Positions 39,587-48,751 of a DNA stretch of 64,000 nucleotides are shown here, piece after piece. This stretch comes from Oscillospiraceae bacterium (GTDB taxonomy: Bacteria; Bacillota; Clostridia; Oscillospirales; Ruminococcaceae): positions 1 to 64,000 of the forward strand of contig JAFUIS010000009.1 in assembly GCA_017468365.1 (NCBI GenBank). Reading direction: 5' to 3'. The translations under genes and the position numbers were made by a program. The notes beneath the pieces are model-generated. The model was not told the origin of the DNA. It did not search any database and was given only the letters and a program-made list of their open reading frames with translations. Numbering within the stretch: position 1 is the first letter of the stretch; the number at the start of each line of letters is the position of its first letter.

Positions 39587-41563
39587 TCATGCGTCCGCGT
39601 GTCCCGCGGCTTTTTCATAATAATCGTCAATGGCGGCAAGAAGTTTTTCTTTTGCCTCCTGGGGGGTGATATCGGGGATCTGGGCGCCCGCCATGGTCTG
39701 GTGACCGCCGCCGCCCAGTGCTTCCATTATCACCTGAACGTTCATTCCGCCAAGGCTTCTTGCAGAGAAGGAAACGCCGACGGGGGTTTTATACATTACA
39801 ACGGAAGATGCAACGCCGTTTATGGTCAGAAGTTCGTCTGCCGCCTGGGGCGCAACAAGTCCGATGTCGTCATAGGATTTTGCGAAAGAAACCGCGCATC
39901 CGCGGTAAATTTCGGCGGTGGAAACGATTTTGGAACGGTGCTGATAACTCTGAAGGCTTCCGCTGAAAAGTTCCTTGACCTTAACGGTATCGGCGCCCAT
40001 TTTTCTGAGGTATGCCGCCGCTTCAAAAGTTCTTACGCCCGCTCTCATGGAAAAGCTCTTTGTATCGAGCATGATTCCGGCGAGAAGAGCTTCCGCATCG
40101 GATTTTTTGACCTTGCATCTGCTGTCGAAATACTGTAAAAGCTCAGTTACCATTTCGGAAGCAGAGGAAGCATAGGGCTCGTGATAGAAAATCACGGCAT
40201 TGTCGATGCTTCCGACCATTCTTCTGTGGTGGTCGATTACGACAACGTTGCGGCATGAAGCATAGATATCCTGGGATTCAAGAAGGTTTCTTATATGGGT
40301 ATCCACAACGATAAGAAGGGTGTCGTCATTGACTTTTTCTTTTGCTTCATCCGGCGCGATGAAAAGTTCAAGGGTGCCGGCTTTTTCTATTTTATCGATA
40401 AGGGGTCTTGCAAGGCAGGTTTCGCGGTTTACGACGATGTGGCAATCTTTTTCCATATCGCGTACCGCATTGGCCATACCTACCGCCGCGCCTATGCAGT
40501 CAAGGTCGCCGAAGCGGTGACCCATAACGAGCACGTTGGAGCTGGAATCGATAAGGTCGCAAAGCGCGGCGCCGATTACACGGGTTTTTACTTTGGTACG
40601 TTTTTCAACGCCTTTTGCAAAACCGCCGTAAAATTCATACCCGTTGACGGTTCTTACAGCAGCCTGGTCGCCGCCGCGTCCAAGAGCCATTTCAAGCGCC
40701 TGAAGAGAAAAATCGTTGAGTTTGTCAAGGGAAAATTCGCCTCTTGCAACGCCGATGGAAAGAGTTACGGGCTGTTCTTCGCTGGTAAGGATCTTTCTCG
40801 CTCTGTCAAGAATGGAAAAACGTTCCTCTTCCATTTTGCGAAGATACTTTTCCTCAACGATTGCAACGTATTTCGAACTGGAATTTCGTTTAAGAAAAGC
40901 GTGGTTTTCGGCAACAAAATCTTCAAAAAGCTTTTCGACCTCGCCTTTGATCCAGCTTTTTTCGCTTTCTTTGCAGTTCGCGAAAAGTTCTTCAAGGTTA
41001 TCGAGGGTTATGGAAAGAACCGCAGGACGGCTTTCGTCATAAAGTTTTTCGGTTTTTCTTTCGTTGGTGCGGTCGATGAAATAAAGAGCAAAAAGTCTTT
41101 CGCCAAGTTCGGAAGAGGTGGTTGAAACAACGCTGTAAAAACCGCCGCGGCACGAAACTTCACATCCGCCGGGATTAAAAGCCTTTTCCCTGTCGTAATT
41201 TTCAAGGATCTCGCTTACGTTTTTTCCAAAGCACTCTTCGCCTTTCATTACTCCGTCATGAAAAAGCCCATTCATCCAGATTATTTCACCGGATTCGCTT
41301 GTCACCGCCACCGGAAGCGGAAATCTTATAAGCGTGTCGCTTTTTACCGCGCCAAGCCTTCCGCCGATATATTCAAGAAACTTTCTTGAATCACGCCTTG
41401 CGGAAAGAAGTCTTATCACTCCAAAAGCAACGGCGCCGCCGGAAATAACGAGCTGGATATAAAAGGCCGTTTTTCCAAAGGAAGCCGCGATTGCAATGGA
41501 TATAAGAGAAACTATCATAAAAATGATAAGCGTCAGTTCAAGAAGGTCTATCTTCTTTTTCAA
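39587..41563 (-). CDS. gdpP: Cyclic-di-AMP phosphodiesterase GdpP
   Basis: A 658-residue membrane enzyme that hydrolyses c-di-AMP to pApA. Two membrane helices (about 10-30 and 33-55) precede a PAS-like domain, a degenerate GGDEF domain (TLSIGVARGEFSLDKLND) and a DHH/DHHA1 phosphoesterase. Catalytic residues are seen in MGHRFGDLDCIGAAVGM, DTHIRNLL and VVVIDHHRRMVG. The C-terminal substrate motif is GGGGHQTMAGAQ. The start is TTG 41563 with GGGGAGG nearby. It is the first gene of the rplI-dnaB run. Confidence 0.95.
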   Translation of the reverse strand: MKKKIDLLELTLIIFMIVSLISIAIAASFGKTAFYIQLVISGGAVAFGVIRLLSARRDSRKFLEYIGGRLGAVKSDTLIRFPLPVAVTSESGEIIWMNGLFHDGVMKGEECFGKNVSEILENYDREKAFNPGGCEVSCRGGFYSVVSTTSSELGERLFALYFIDRTNERKTEKLYDESRPAVLSITLDNLEELFANCKESEKSWIKGEVEKLFEDFVAENHAFLKRNSSSKYVAIVEEKYLRKMEEERFSILDRARKILTSEEQPVTLSIGVARGEFSLDKLNDFSLQALEMALGRGGDQAAVRTVNGYEFYGGFAKGVEKRTKVKTRVIGAALCDLIDSSSNVLVMGHRFGDLDCIGAAVGMANAVRDMEKDCHIVVNRETCLARPLIDKIEKAGTLELFIAPDEAKEKVNDDTLLIVVDTHIRNLLESQDIYASCRNVVVIDHHRRMVGSIDNAVIFYHEPYASSASEMVTELLQYFDSRCKVKKSDAEALLAGIMLDTKSFSMRAGVRTFEAAAYLRKMGADTVKVKELFSGSLQSYQHRSKIVSTAEIYRGCAVSFAKSYDDIGLVAPQAADELLTINGVASSVVMYKTPVGVSFSARSLGGMNVQVIMEALGGGGHQTMAGAQIPDITPQEAKEKLLAAIDDYYEKAAGHADA

Positions 41564-41683
41564 GCCATATGCCTCCCCTTTTTCTTAAATGGGCACACTT
41601 TTTGAGTGTAAATACATAGTTATTATAACAAAGCGGAATCAAACTTGCAATAAGATGAATTAAAATAATAATATTATATATAA

Positions 41684-41718
41684 AAAGCGGCGGAGAAAAA
41701 CTCTCCGCCGCCGTTTTT
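41684..41718 (-). terminator. Terminator of rnhA
   Basis: GGCGGAGA and TCTCCGCC stem flanked by A-rich and T-rich tracts, directly after the rnhA stop and upstream of gdpP. Confidence 0.85.
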
Positions 41719-42156
41719 TTATTTAAGTTCCTGCCAGCGCGCAACCGCCATTGCGTCGCAGCGCTCGTTTTCCGGATGACCTGCGTGGCCTTTTATCCAC
41801 TGGAATTTCACTTCGTGTTTTTCAAGAAGGTCAAGAAGTTTTTCCCAAAGGTCGGGATTAAGAGCTTTTTCGCCGCCGCTTCTTTTCCAGCCTTTTGCTC
41901 TCCATCCTTTTGCCCATCCGAGTGTCACCGCGTCCGAAACGTATTTTGAATCGGTGACCACCGTAACCTTGCAGGGTTGGTTGAGCGCCTCAAGCCCTTT
42001 TATAACCGCGGTGAGTTCCATTCGGTTGTTTGTGGTCTCGGCTTCTCCGCCGGAAAGTTCTTTTTCAATTTCCCCGTAACGAAGGATAGTTCCCCAACCG
42101 CCGGGACCCGGATTTCCCGAACAGGCGCCGTCGGTAAAAATGGTGACTTCTTTCAT
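41719..42156 (-). CDS. rnhA: Ribonuclease HI
   Basis: A 145-residue RNase H1, cutting RNA in RNA-DNA hybrids in the cytoplasm. The catalytic carboxylates are D9 ([17 protein letters not shown]), E47 (NRMELTAVI), D69 (VVTDSKYV) and the Asp of NERCDAMA. A conserved histidine lies in KGHAGHPE. The length is typical, with no N-terminal hybrid-binding domain. It is the last gene before the gdpP group and has its own terminator. Confidence 0.96.
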   Translation of the reverse strand: MKEVTIFTDGACSGNPGPGGWGTILRYGEIEKELSGGEAETTNNRMELTAVIKGLEALNQPCKVTVVTDSKYVSDAVTLGWAKGWRAKGWKRSGGEKALNPDLWEKLLDLLEKHEVKFQWIKGHAGHPENERCDAMAVARWQELK

Positions 42157-42254
42157 CGGCAGATCTTCCTTTCTTTCTGTTCTGAAAAATATGATAACGG
42201 CATATTAAGAAAAAAGCAAGTTTTTTAAATAATTTTCGTCCTTTTGAATTTTTA

Positions 42255-42283
42255 TTGACAATTTCATTCAAAATAATTACAAT
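42255..42283 (+). promoter_or_regulatory. Promoter of the RNase J gene
   Basis: TTGACA (42255-42260), a 17-bp spacer and TACAAT (42278-42283) lie about 180 bp before the start codon. Confidence 0.8.
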
Positions 42284-42289
42284 AGTAAT

Positions 42290-42464
42290 AACGAATGTGA
42301 CCGGACTAATTTAATAATTTTCATTTTCCAAGCCGAAATCACGGTTTGGAGTATTTCTGTTTGCAAAATATCGAAAAAACGGCTTTTTTTCGATTTAATT
42401 AATTATTTTTTGACTTTTAATTCGGAAATTACATAAAAACGACTATTTAACAGGAGGTAAAAAT
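42290..42464 (+). other. Long 5' leader of the RNase J gene
   Basis: A leader of about 175 nt follows the promoter. It contains ATCGAAAAAA and TTTTTTCGAT (42370-42394) as a terminator-like hairpin followed by an AT-rich stretch, and AAGCCG/CGGTTT-like elements near 42340. I recognise no known riboswitch. mRNA autoregulation by the RNase is a possible use. Confidence 0.5.
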
Positions 42465-44429
42465 TTGAACCATACTTTAAGAGCAAAACAGCAGAAATCA
42501 AATCTTGATAAGCTCGATAAAATCCTCGCAAGCCTTCCCGAAGCGCAGTATAACCACAGCGAGGAGGATTCTTCCGCAAAAAAACGCGGACGTCCCAAAA
42601 AAGGCGCTTCCGATTCCGTAAAGAAATCCGGCGAAAAGAAAGCGGCAAAAAAGGATACGGAAAAGCAAAACCCCGAAAAGAAAAACTCCGGCTGGAGCTG
42701 GAACAAAAAGAAACGCGGACGTCCCACCGCAGCTTCCAAAAACCCGCCGCTTAAAATCATCCCCCTCGGCGGTCTCGGCGAAATCGGAAAAAACCTTACC
42801 GTTTACGAATATGAAAACGAAATGATAATCGTCGACTGCGGAATGGCTTTTCCCGATGACGAAATGCTCGGAATCGACCTTGTTATCCCGGATTTTACCT
42901 ATCTTGAAGAACACAAGGATAAAATCAAAGGTCTTTTCATCACCCACGGTCACGAAGACCATATCGGTGCGGTGCCCTATCTTCTTCAGAAACTCAATAT
43001 CCCGGTTTTCGCAACCCGCTTTTCCATGGCGCTCATCGAAAACAAGCTTGCCGAAAAGAACCTTCTCTCTTCCGCAAAGCTCAACGTTGTAAAACCCGGC
43101 GATATTGTTGCCGCCGGAATTATGAGCGTTGAATTCATCTACGTCAACCACTCCATTCCGGATTCCTGTGCTCTGGCCATCCATACCCCTGCGGGCGTTG
43201 TTATCCAGACCGGCGACTATAAAGTCGATTACACCCCCACCCGCGGCGGCATAATTGACCTTGCCCGTTTTGGCGAACTGGGAAGCAAAGGCGTTCTTGC
43301 CCTTCTTTCCGACTCCACCAATGCCGAAAGACCCGGAAGCACCCCCAGCGAAAGAGTTGTGGGCGAAAGCTTTGACGTCCTTTTCAAAAACGGCGCCGAC
43401 AAGCGAATCATCGTCGCAACCTTCTCTTCCAACGTTCACCGCGTCCAGATGGTCATCGATTCCGCCGTTAAATTCGGCAGAAAAGTTGCCGTTTCCGGAA
43501 GAAGCATGGAGCAGGTCGTCGCAAAAGCCCTTGAACTCGGCTATCTTGAAGCACCGGAAGGCACCGTCGTTTCTCTCGACGTCATCAACAGACTTCCGGA
43601 AGGCGAAGCCTGCATTGTGACCACCGGAAGCCAGGGCGAACCCATGTCCGCCCTCACCCGAATGTCCACCGGCGACCACAAAAAAGTGAACATCACCAGC
43701 CGCGACCTTGTTATCATTTCCGCATATCCCATTCCCGGAAACGAAAAATACGTCGGCAAAGTTGTAAACGAGCTTATGAAACTGGGTGCCGAGGTCGTTT
43801 ATGAAAGATACAGCCAGATCCACGTTTCGGGCCATGCGTGTCAGGACGAACAGAAACTTATGCTCGCCCTTACCAAACCCCAGTATTTCATTCCCGTTCA
43901 CGGCGAATATAAACATCTTAAAAAACACAGCGACCTTGCAATCCAGATGGGAATGCCCGAAGAAAACGTTGTTATTCCTGAACTCGGAAGAGTTATAGAA
44001 CTTTCCGTAAACGGAATTTCCGCAGAATCCACCGTCACCGCCGGCGCCGTTCTTGTTGACGGACTCGGCGTAGGCGACGTCGGAAACGTGGTTCTTCGCG
44101 ACAGAAAACATCTTGGTGAAGACGGCATCATGGTTGTTTCCATCACTCTCAGCGATAAAGGCAAAATCCTTGCGGGACCGGATATCCTTTCCCGCGGATT
44201 CGTTTATGTCAAAGACAGTGAGGAGCTTATTGAAAACACCAAAGCGGTTGTGGAAAAAGCCGTTCTTTCCGGAATTTCCGAAAACAAACGCGACTGGCAA
44301 AATCTTAAAACAAAGATCCGTGACGCCGCGGGCGGTTATATTTATACCACCACCCAGCGTTCGCCGATGGTTCTTCCCCTTATCAACGAAATCAAAGAAA
44401 AAGATTTTGACAAAGAGGATGAAGAATAA
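42465..44429 (+). CDS. rnj: Ribonuclease J with N-terminal basic/AT-hook-like extension
   Basis: A 654-residue metallo-beta-lactamase/beta-CASP ribonuclease that degrades and processes RNA (endo and 5'-3' exo). The catalytic part starts near residue 95 with LKIIPLGGLGEIGKNLTVYEYE; the metal motif is THGHEDHIGA, then VNHSIPDSCALAI and SDSTNAERPG. The C-terminal domain ends DFDKEDEE. The first 94 residues are disordered and carry two AT-hook cores, KKRGRPKK (39-46) and KKRGRPT (82-88). TTG start with AGGAGGTAAAAAT upstream. Such extensions exist in clostridial RNase J, but AT-hook motifs are notable. Confidence 0.93.
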   Translation: MNHTLRAKQQKSNLDKLDKILASLPEAQYNHSEEDSSAKKRGRPKKGASDSVKKSGEKKAAKKDTEKQNPEKKNSGWSWNKKKRGRPTAASKNPPLKIIPLGGLGEIGKNLTVYEYENEMIIVDCGMAFPDDEMLGIDLVIPDFTYLEEHKDKIKGLFITHGHEDHIGAVPYLLQKLNIPVFATRFSMALIENKLAEKNLLSSAKLNVVKPGDIVAAGIMSVEFIYVNHSIPDSCALAIHTPAGVVIQTGDYKVDYTPTRGGIIDLARFGELGSKGVLALLSDSTNAERPGSTPSERVVGESFDVLFKNGADKRIIVATFSSNVHRVQMVIDSAVKFGRKVAVSGRSMEQVVAKALELGYLEAPEGTVVSLDVINRLPEGEACIVTTGSQGEPMSALTRMSTGDHKKVNITSRDLVIISAYPIPGNEKYVGKVVNELMKLGAEVVYERYSQIHVSGHACQDEQKLMLALTKPQYFIPVHGEYKHLKKHSDLAIQMGMPEENVVIPELGRVIELSVNGISAESTVTAGAVLVDGLGVGDVGNVVLRDRKHLGEDGIMVVSITLSDKGKILAGPDILSRGFVYVKDSEELIENTKAVVEKAVLSGISENKRDWQNLKTKIRDAAGGYIYTTTQRSPMVLPLINEIKEKDFDKEDEE

Positions 44430-44468
44430 CAAAAAATACGGCAGGTATAAAACCTGCCGTATTATTTT
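44430..44468 (+). terminator. Terminator of the RNase J gene
   Basis: TACGGCAGGT and ACCTGCCGTA pair around TATAA, followed by TTATTTTA. Convergent lipoprotein gene lies downstream. Confidence 0.8.
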
Positions 44469-44484
44469 ACGTTTTTTTAAGCCG

Positions 44485-45612
44485 TTATAAATTTTTCGGA
44501 ACGATATTCAGTCCGCTTATAAATTCTTCGCATTCACCCTCCTGCCGCTCCTGTTCGGAATATTCGATATAAATATTCGAAAAAGCAACGTATCCGTCAT
44601 ACTGAATTATGTATGTCCGCAGATATCCGCCCGGTTCTCCGTTTTTGGAAGGATACGTAAGTTTTACATAACAGGCTTTTTCTGCGGAATGGAAAATATT
44701 TTCCACCGGAATAATATCCTCTTCAAAAACCAGAACGCTGCTTTTTGCCAAAAGCTCATCAAAGGTCCTGCCGGTATCTTTATAAACCGTCAGCGAACCG
44801 AAAGGTTCATACAAATCTTTCTCTCTGTAAAAATTCAGACTTTCGTAATAGTTAAAAGGCTCTTTTCTGCTGCTGATGTATCTTCCGGTATTGGTTTTTA
44901 CATACCGCCAATCGGGATAGGCATAGCCCGATATGACCACTTCTTCATCGGTATAAGTTTCGCTTTCCGGATCAGTAACAAAAAGTTCCGTTTCAAGGTC
45001 CCGTTTTGGTCCGCTGTTTAGGGAAAAACTTTCGTAAAAAACCTTGCCTTCCAAAAAGCAAAAAACCGCTTCGTAATCACCGGTTTTAAGGGTGATTTTT
45101 TCGCCCTCTGCTTTTATTTCCGGATTTTCGTGAAAAATCACGTTTTCTTCTTTGTATGCGGAAAAAAAACTTGCGGAATAAATTCCGTCAAGCTTTTCTT
45201 CGAGGAACGAAACGTCGCAGAAATAACCGGAATAAAAATCGATCATATCTTTTTTCGGAATATGATATCCCGCTTTATCTTTTCCAAGATATTTTTCTCC
45301 GCCATTCTTCGCGATAAAAAAATTATAAAGTCCCTGCACAGAAATATCCTCCGGTTTTTCAAAGCCGCCGTATTCATAAAAATCCGCCCCGTCCATGGTG
45401 TGACAGTGAAAATAAAGGGCGTCCTCTGCCATGGCAAAAAGCTTTTCTTCGGCAGGAAGCTCCGGTTCTTTTGGGATTTTCTGTTCTTCTTCGTTTTCGG
45501 AATAAATCTGTTCTTCGCCGGCAATATTTTCTTTTGCGGGTTCTTCTTCATAACAGCCGGCAAAAACAAAAAGCAAAGCGGCAATTATTGGGCAAAGCAA
45601 AAATTTTTTCAT
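44485..45612 (-). CDS. Lipoprotein of unknown function
   Basis: A 375-residue protein with a signal peptide (MKKFLLCPIIAALLFVFAGC) whose lipobox is FAGC, so it is surface-anchored. An acidic Glu/Pro linker (about 22-58) is followed by a mixed alpha/beta region rich in aromatic residues. No catalytic motif is evident. AAAGGAGCAAAACGT precedes ATG 45612. It sits alone between RNase J and ackA with terminators on both sides. Family not recognised. Confidence 0.8.
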   Translation of the reverse strand: MKKFLLCPIIAALLFVFAGCYEEEPAKENIAGEEQIYSENEEEQKIPKEPELPAEEKLFAMAEDALYFHCHTMDGADFYEYGGFEKPEDISVQGLYNFFIAKNGGEKYLGKDKAGYHIPKKDMIDFYSGYFCDVSFLEEKLDGIYSASFFSAYKEENVIFHENPEIKAEGEKITLKTGDYEAVFCFLEGKVFYESFSLNSGPKRDLETELFVTDPESETYTDEEVVISGYAYPDWRYVKTNTGRYISSRKEPFNYYESLNFYREKDLYEPFGSLTVYKDTGRTFDELLAKSSVLVFEEDIIPVENIFHSAEKACYVKLTYPSKNGEPGGYLRTYIIQYDGYVAFSNIYIEYSEQERQEGECEEFISGLNIVPKNL

Positions 45613-45684
45613 ACGTTTTGCTCCTTTCAAAAAAAGGTTTCATCAATAAAGTCACTTTCCGGCGCAAAAATGTTGCAGATTTTA

Positions 45685-45717
45685 TAAAAAAAGAGCACCG
45701 CGGCGCGGTGCTCTTTT
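45685..45717. terminator. Terminator shared by ackA and the lipoprotein region
   Basis: AAAAAAGAGCACCG-CGGCG-CGGTGCTCTTTT downstream of the ackA stop, usable on both strands. Confidence 0.88.
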
Positions 45718-45737
45718 ATGCTTATGCAATTAAAAAA

Positions 45738-46943
45738 TTATTTTCCGAAAACGATCTCAACAGTATCCTGAGCGATCATGAGTTCTTCGTTGGTGGGGAT
45801 TACCCAAGCTTCAACTTTGCTGTCGCCGGTGGAGAATTTAGCTTCTTTGCGGCTTGCGTTGTTGTTGAGTTCTTCGCCGATGGAAAGTCCGAGATATTCC
45901 ATGTTGGAGCAGATCTCGCCACGCTGTGCTGCGGAGTTTTCGCCGATGCCGCCGGTGAAGATGATTGCATCTACGCCGCCCATTGCTGCTGCATAGCCGC
46001 CTGCGATCTTTTTGATCTGATAGGTGAACATATCAAGAGCAAGCTGTGCTCTGTGGTTACCTTCTTTTGCTGCGTTTTCAAGGTCGCGGCAGTCGGAAGA
46101 AATTCCGGAAATTCCGAGGAAGCCGGATTTTTTGTTCATAAGGTTGCTCATCTGTTCGGGAGTAAGGCCTTCTTTGTCCATAACATAAGTTACAACAGAG
46201 GGGTCAATTCCGCCGCAGCGGGTTCCCATTACGAAGCCGTCAAGAGGAGTAAGGCCCATGGAAGTGTCGCAAACTTTGCCGTCTTTAACTGCGGAAAGGG
46301 AAGAACCGTTACCGAGGTGGCAGATGATGAGTTTGGTTCCTTCGGGATCTTTACCGGTGATTTCGAAATATCTCTTGGTGATGAAGCGGTGAGAAGTTCC
46401 GTGGAAGCCATAGCGGCGGATGGAATATTTCTCATAGTATTCATAAGGAATACCGAACATGTATGCTTTTTCGGGCATGGTCTGATGGAAGGAGGTATCG
46501 AAAACAGCGACCATGGGAGTTTCTTTGCCGAAAACTTCCTGGCAAGCAGCCATTGCAACAGCCTGAGGCGGGTTGTGAAGAGGACCGAGATCGCGGAATT
46601 TTACGCCGATATCTTCGATGAGTTCATCGGTTACGATGGTGGAAGCTTTGTATTTTTCGGAACCGTGAAGAACGCGGTGGCCGATTGCTTTGATTTCGCT
46701 GATATTTTCAACAACTTTGTTTTCGCCTTCGGTAAGGAGTTTTACAAGTTCTTCGAAAGCTTCTTTATGGGTGGGGAAGCTTACGTCATATTCAGCTTTA
46801 TAGCCTGCTTCGGTTTTGTGGCTGATTCTGCCGTCGATGCCGATTCTTTCGCAAAGACCTTTTGCTACGACATCCTGGGTGTCCATCTCGATAAGCTGAT
46901 ACTTAAGAGAGGAGCTGCCTGCGTTGATAACAAGTACTTTCAT
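45738..46943 (-). CDS. ackA: Acetate kinase
   Basis: A 401-residue ASKHA-fold kinase that makes ATP from acetyl phosphate and ADP in fermentation. MKVLVINAGSSSLKYQLIEM is the standard N-terminus, followed by HRVLHGSEKY, VFDTSFHQTMPEKAYMFGIPYE, HLGNGSSLSAVKDG and GGIGENSA. GGAGGTTAAAAAAC precedes the ATG at 46943; the frame is open further upstream without a ribosome site. No pta gene is adjacent. Its promoter overlaps that of the divergent tmcAL. Confidence 0.98.
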   Translation of the reverse strand: MKVLVINAGSSSLKYQLIEMDTQDVVAKGLCERIGIDGRISHKTEAGYKAEYDVSFPTHKEAFEELVKLLTEGENKVVENISEIKAIGHRVLHGSEKYKASTIVTDELIEDIGVKFRDLGPLHNPPQAVAMAACQEVFGKETPMVAVFDTSFHQTMPEKAYMFGIPYEYYEKYSIRRYGFHGTSHRFITKRYFEITGKDPEGTKLIICHLGNGSSLSAVKDGKVCDTSMGLTPLDGFVMGTRCGGIDPSVVTYVMDKEGLTPEQMSNLMNKKSGFLGISGISSDCRDLENAAKEGNHRAQLALDMFTYQIKKIAGGYAAAMGGVDAIIFTGGIGENSAAQRGEICSNMEYLGLSIGEELNNNASRKEAKFSTGDSKVEAWVIPTNEELMIAQDTVEIVFGK

Positions 46944-47018
46944 GTTTTTTAACCTCCAAGTATGTTGTCCCGACAAATTTTTCCTTTTGTTTTTTGGGCG
47001 CGGCAATGCCGGCCTTCA

Positions 47019-47069
47019 TTGACATTCGGGTGACAATTATATATTATTACATTGTAACGCAAATTGCAA
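47019..47069. promoter_or_regulatory. Overlapping divergent promoters of ackA and tmcAL
   Basis: Plus strand: TTGACA (47019-47024), 17 bp, TATTAT (47042-47047), towards tmcAL. Minus strand: TTGCAA (47064-47069), 17 bp, TAATAT (47041-47046), towards ackA. The two -10 boxes share five bases, so only one polymerase can occupy the site at a time. Confidence 0.6.
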
Positions 47070-47131
47070 GGAAATCGCGTTAAAAAGTTGATGAAAAACG
47101 CCCTTTCTTTGCAAAAACGGAGGAAAAAACG

Positions 47132-48328
47132 ATGAAAATTGCCGGAATCATAGCCGAATACGACCCTTTTCACAACGGCCACGCTTACCAGATAGCCAAA
47201 ACCCGCGATGCGGGTGCCGATGCTGTGGTCGCCGTTCTGGGCGGTGAATTCACCCAAAGGGGAGAACCCGCCTGGTGCTCAAAATATTTAAGAGCCGAAG
47301 CCGCCCTTCTTTGCGGCGCGGATCTTGTGCTCGAAATGCCCGTTCCCTATGCTCTCGGCTCCGCCGAAAAGTTTGCCGAAGGCGGAATAAAAATACTCGA
47401 TGCTCTGGGCTGCGTTGACGTGCTCAGCTTTGGAAGCGAAAGCGGCGATGCCGAAAAAATCATGGCTTTTGCAGCCCTTTCCGAAAGGGAAGATTTTATC
47501 GAAGAATACAAAAAAGCGCTTTCCGAAGGGATTTCTTCCCCCTCCGCAAGACAAAAAGCCGCCGGAAAACTTGCGCCTGAACTTTCTTCTGTTGCGGCAA
47601 ACCCCAACGATACTCTCGGTGCGGAATACTGCAAATGGCTGCTTCGCCTTGACAGCAAAATAAAACCGAGCACCGTAAAAAGATACGGTGCCGGGCACGG
47701 CGAAGCCGCCGTGCTCAAAAGCGGAATAGCTTCCGCAACCTATCTTCGAAGCTTTGACGAACCGGAAGATATCTTCCCGTTCGTGCCCTATAAGGTTTAT
47801 GAACTTCTTGCAAAAGCTTACCGCGAAGGCAAGCTTCCTTTCAGCGAAAAAAAGATAGAACCTGCGGTGCTCGCAGTGCTTAGAATGATGCGCGAAGAGG
47901 ACTTTGAAAAAGTTCCGGACTGCGCCTCGGAAGGGCTTTATCATCGGGTTTTTGATGCGGTTCGCGAAGCTTCGACCCTTGACGAACTTTACCTTTCCAT
48001 AAAGACAAAACGCTACGCCATGAGCCGGGTAAAACGAATCGTTTCCGGCGCTTTTTTGGGCCTTGATAATTCCGTGCTCAAAAATTCCGAGCTTCCCTAT
48101 ATTCGTGTGCTCGGAATGAACGAAACTGGCGCGGCTGTGCTCAAAGAGGCAAAAAACTCCGGCTGCCGCCTTCCCGTTTCCTCTTCTCTTGCGGAACTTT
48201 CAAAAACTTCCGAAACCGCGGAATATTTTGCAATGCTCGAATCCCGCGCCGAAGATCTTTGGCAGCTGGGACTTCCCACACCGGGAAAATGCGGAATCGC
48301 TTATACCACAAAACTCATAAAGAAATAA
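47132..48328 (+). CDS. tmcAL: tRNA(Met) cytidine acetate ligase TmcAL
   Basis: A 398-residue HIGH-type nucleotidyltransferase that forms N4-acetylcytidine at C34 of elongator tRNA-Met from acetate and ATP. The signature IAEYDPFHNGHAYQI holds the HxGH-like motif. GGEFTQRGEPAWCSKYLRAEAALLCGADLVLEMP and FGSESGD are the family blocks, and the C-terminal half carries RVLGMNETGAAVLKEAKN. CGGAGGAAAAAACG precedes the ATG. It is divergent from ackA, the maker of a related acetyl metabolite, but the enzyme uses acetate directly. Confidence 0.93.
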   Translation: MKIAGIIAEYDPFHNGHAYQIAKTRDAGADAVVAVLGGEFTQRGEPAWCSKYLRAEAALLCGADLVLEMPVPYALGSAEKFAEGGIKILDALGCVDVLSFGSESGDAEKIMAFAALSEREDFIEEYKKALSEGISSPSARQKAAGKLAPELSSVAANPNDTLGAEYCKWLLRLDSKIKPSTVKRYGAGHGEAAVLKSGIASATYLRSFDEPEDIFPFVPYKVYELLAKAYREGKLPFSEKKIEPAVLAVLRMMREEDFEKVPDCASEGLYHRVFDAVREASTLDELYLSIKTKRYAMSRVKRIVSGAFLGLDNSVLKNSELPYIRVLGMNETGAAVLKEAKNSGCRLPVSSSLAELSKTSETAEYFAMLESRAEDLWQLGLPTPGKCGIAYTTKLIKK

Positions 48329-48362
48329 AAAAAGAGCCGCTCTTTCGAGCGGCTCTTTTTTT
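48327..48362. terminator. Terminator between tmcAL and superoxide reductase
   Basis: AAAGAGCCGCTC-TTT-CGAGCGGCTCTTT stem with A and T flanks, serving both convergent genes. Confidence 0.9.
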
Positions 48363-48364
48363 CA

Positions 48365-48721
48365 TCAAAGTTCTTTTTTCCAAAGACCGTGAAGGTTGCA
48401 GTATTCATATACCGCAACGGCTTCGTCATCGGTAAGAACAAATTTTGCTTCCGGTGCATCACCCGGAGCAAGATATTTTATCTGGAATCCTTTTTTGGTT
48501 TCAAGAAGGATCCATTCGATATGGTGTTCCGGAAGCATGGGGTGGGTAACCTCGCCGATTTTTACCGCAACAACGTTTTCGCAGATTTCAACCGCGGGAA
48601 CGTGTTTTTCAAGGGCGGCATCAACACTGCCGGGAATAAGTTCGGTTTTATGGATGGTGCCGTTCTGCTCGCCAAGGTTGATAAGGATTTTGTCGCAGCT
48701 TTCACATTTGTAAATTTTCAT
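48365..48721 (-). CDS. Superoxide reductase (desulfoferrodoxin/neelaredoxin family)
   Basis: A 118-residue iron protein that reduces superoxide to peroxide, common in anaerobes. Centre II ligands are visible: EKHVPAVEI, VTHPMLPEHHIEWI and YCNLHGLWK, giving four His and one Cys. The N-terminus YKCESCDKI has only one CxxC pair; the second cysteine pair that completes a rubredoxin-like centre I in full desulfoferrodoxin is absent. The start at 48721 is preferred because AAAGGAG lies just upstream of it; the frame opens three codons earlier. It lies after iscU-iscS on the same strand. Confidence 0.9.
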   Translation of the reverse strand: MKIYKCESCDKILINLGEQNGTIHKTELIPGSVDAALEKHVPAVEICENVVAVKIGEVTHPMLPEHHIEWILLETKKGFQIKYLAPGDAPEAKFVLTDDEAVAVYEYCNLHGLWKKEL

Positions 48722-48751
48722 GAGAGCCATCTCCTTTTCAGAAAAATTATT

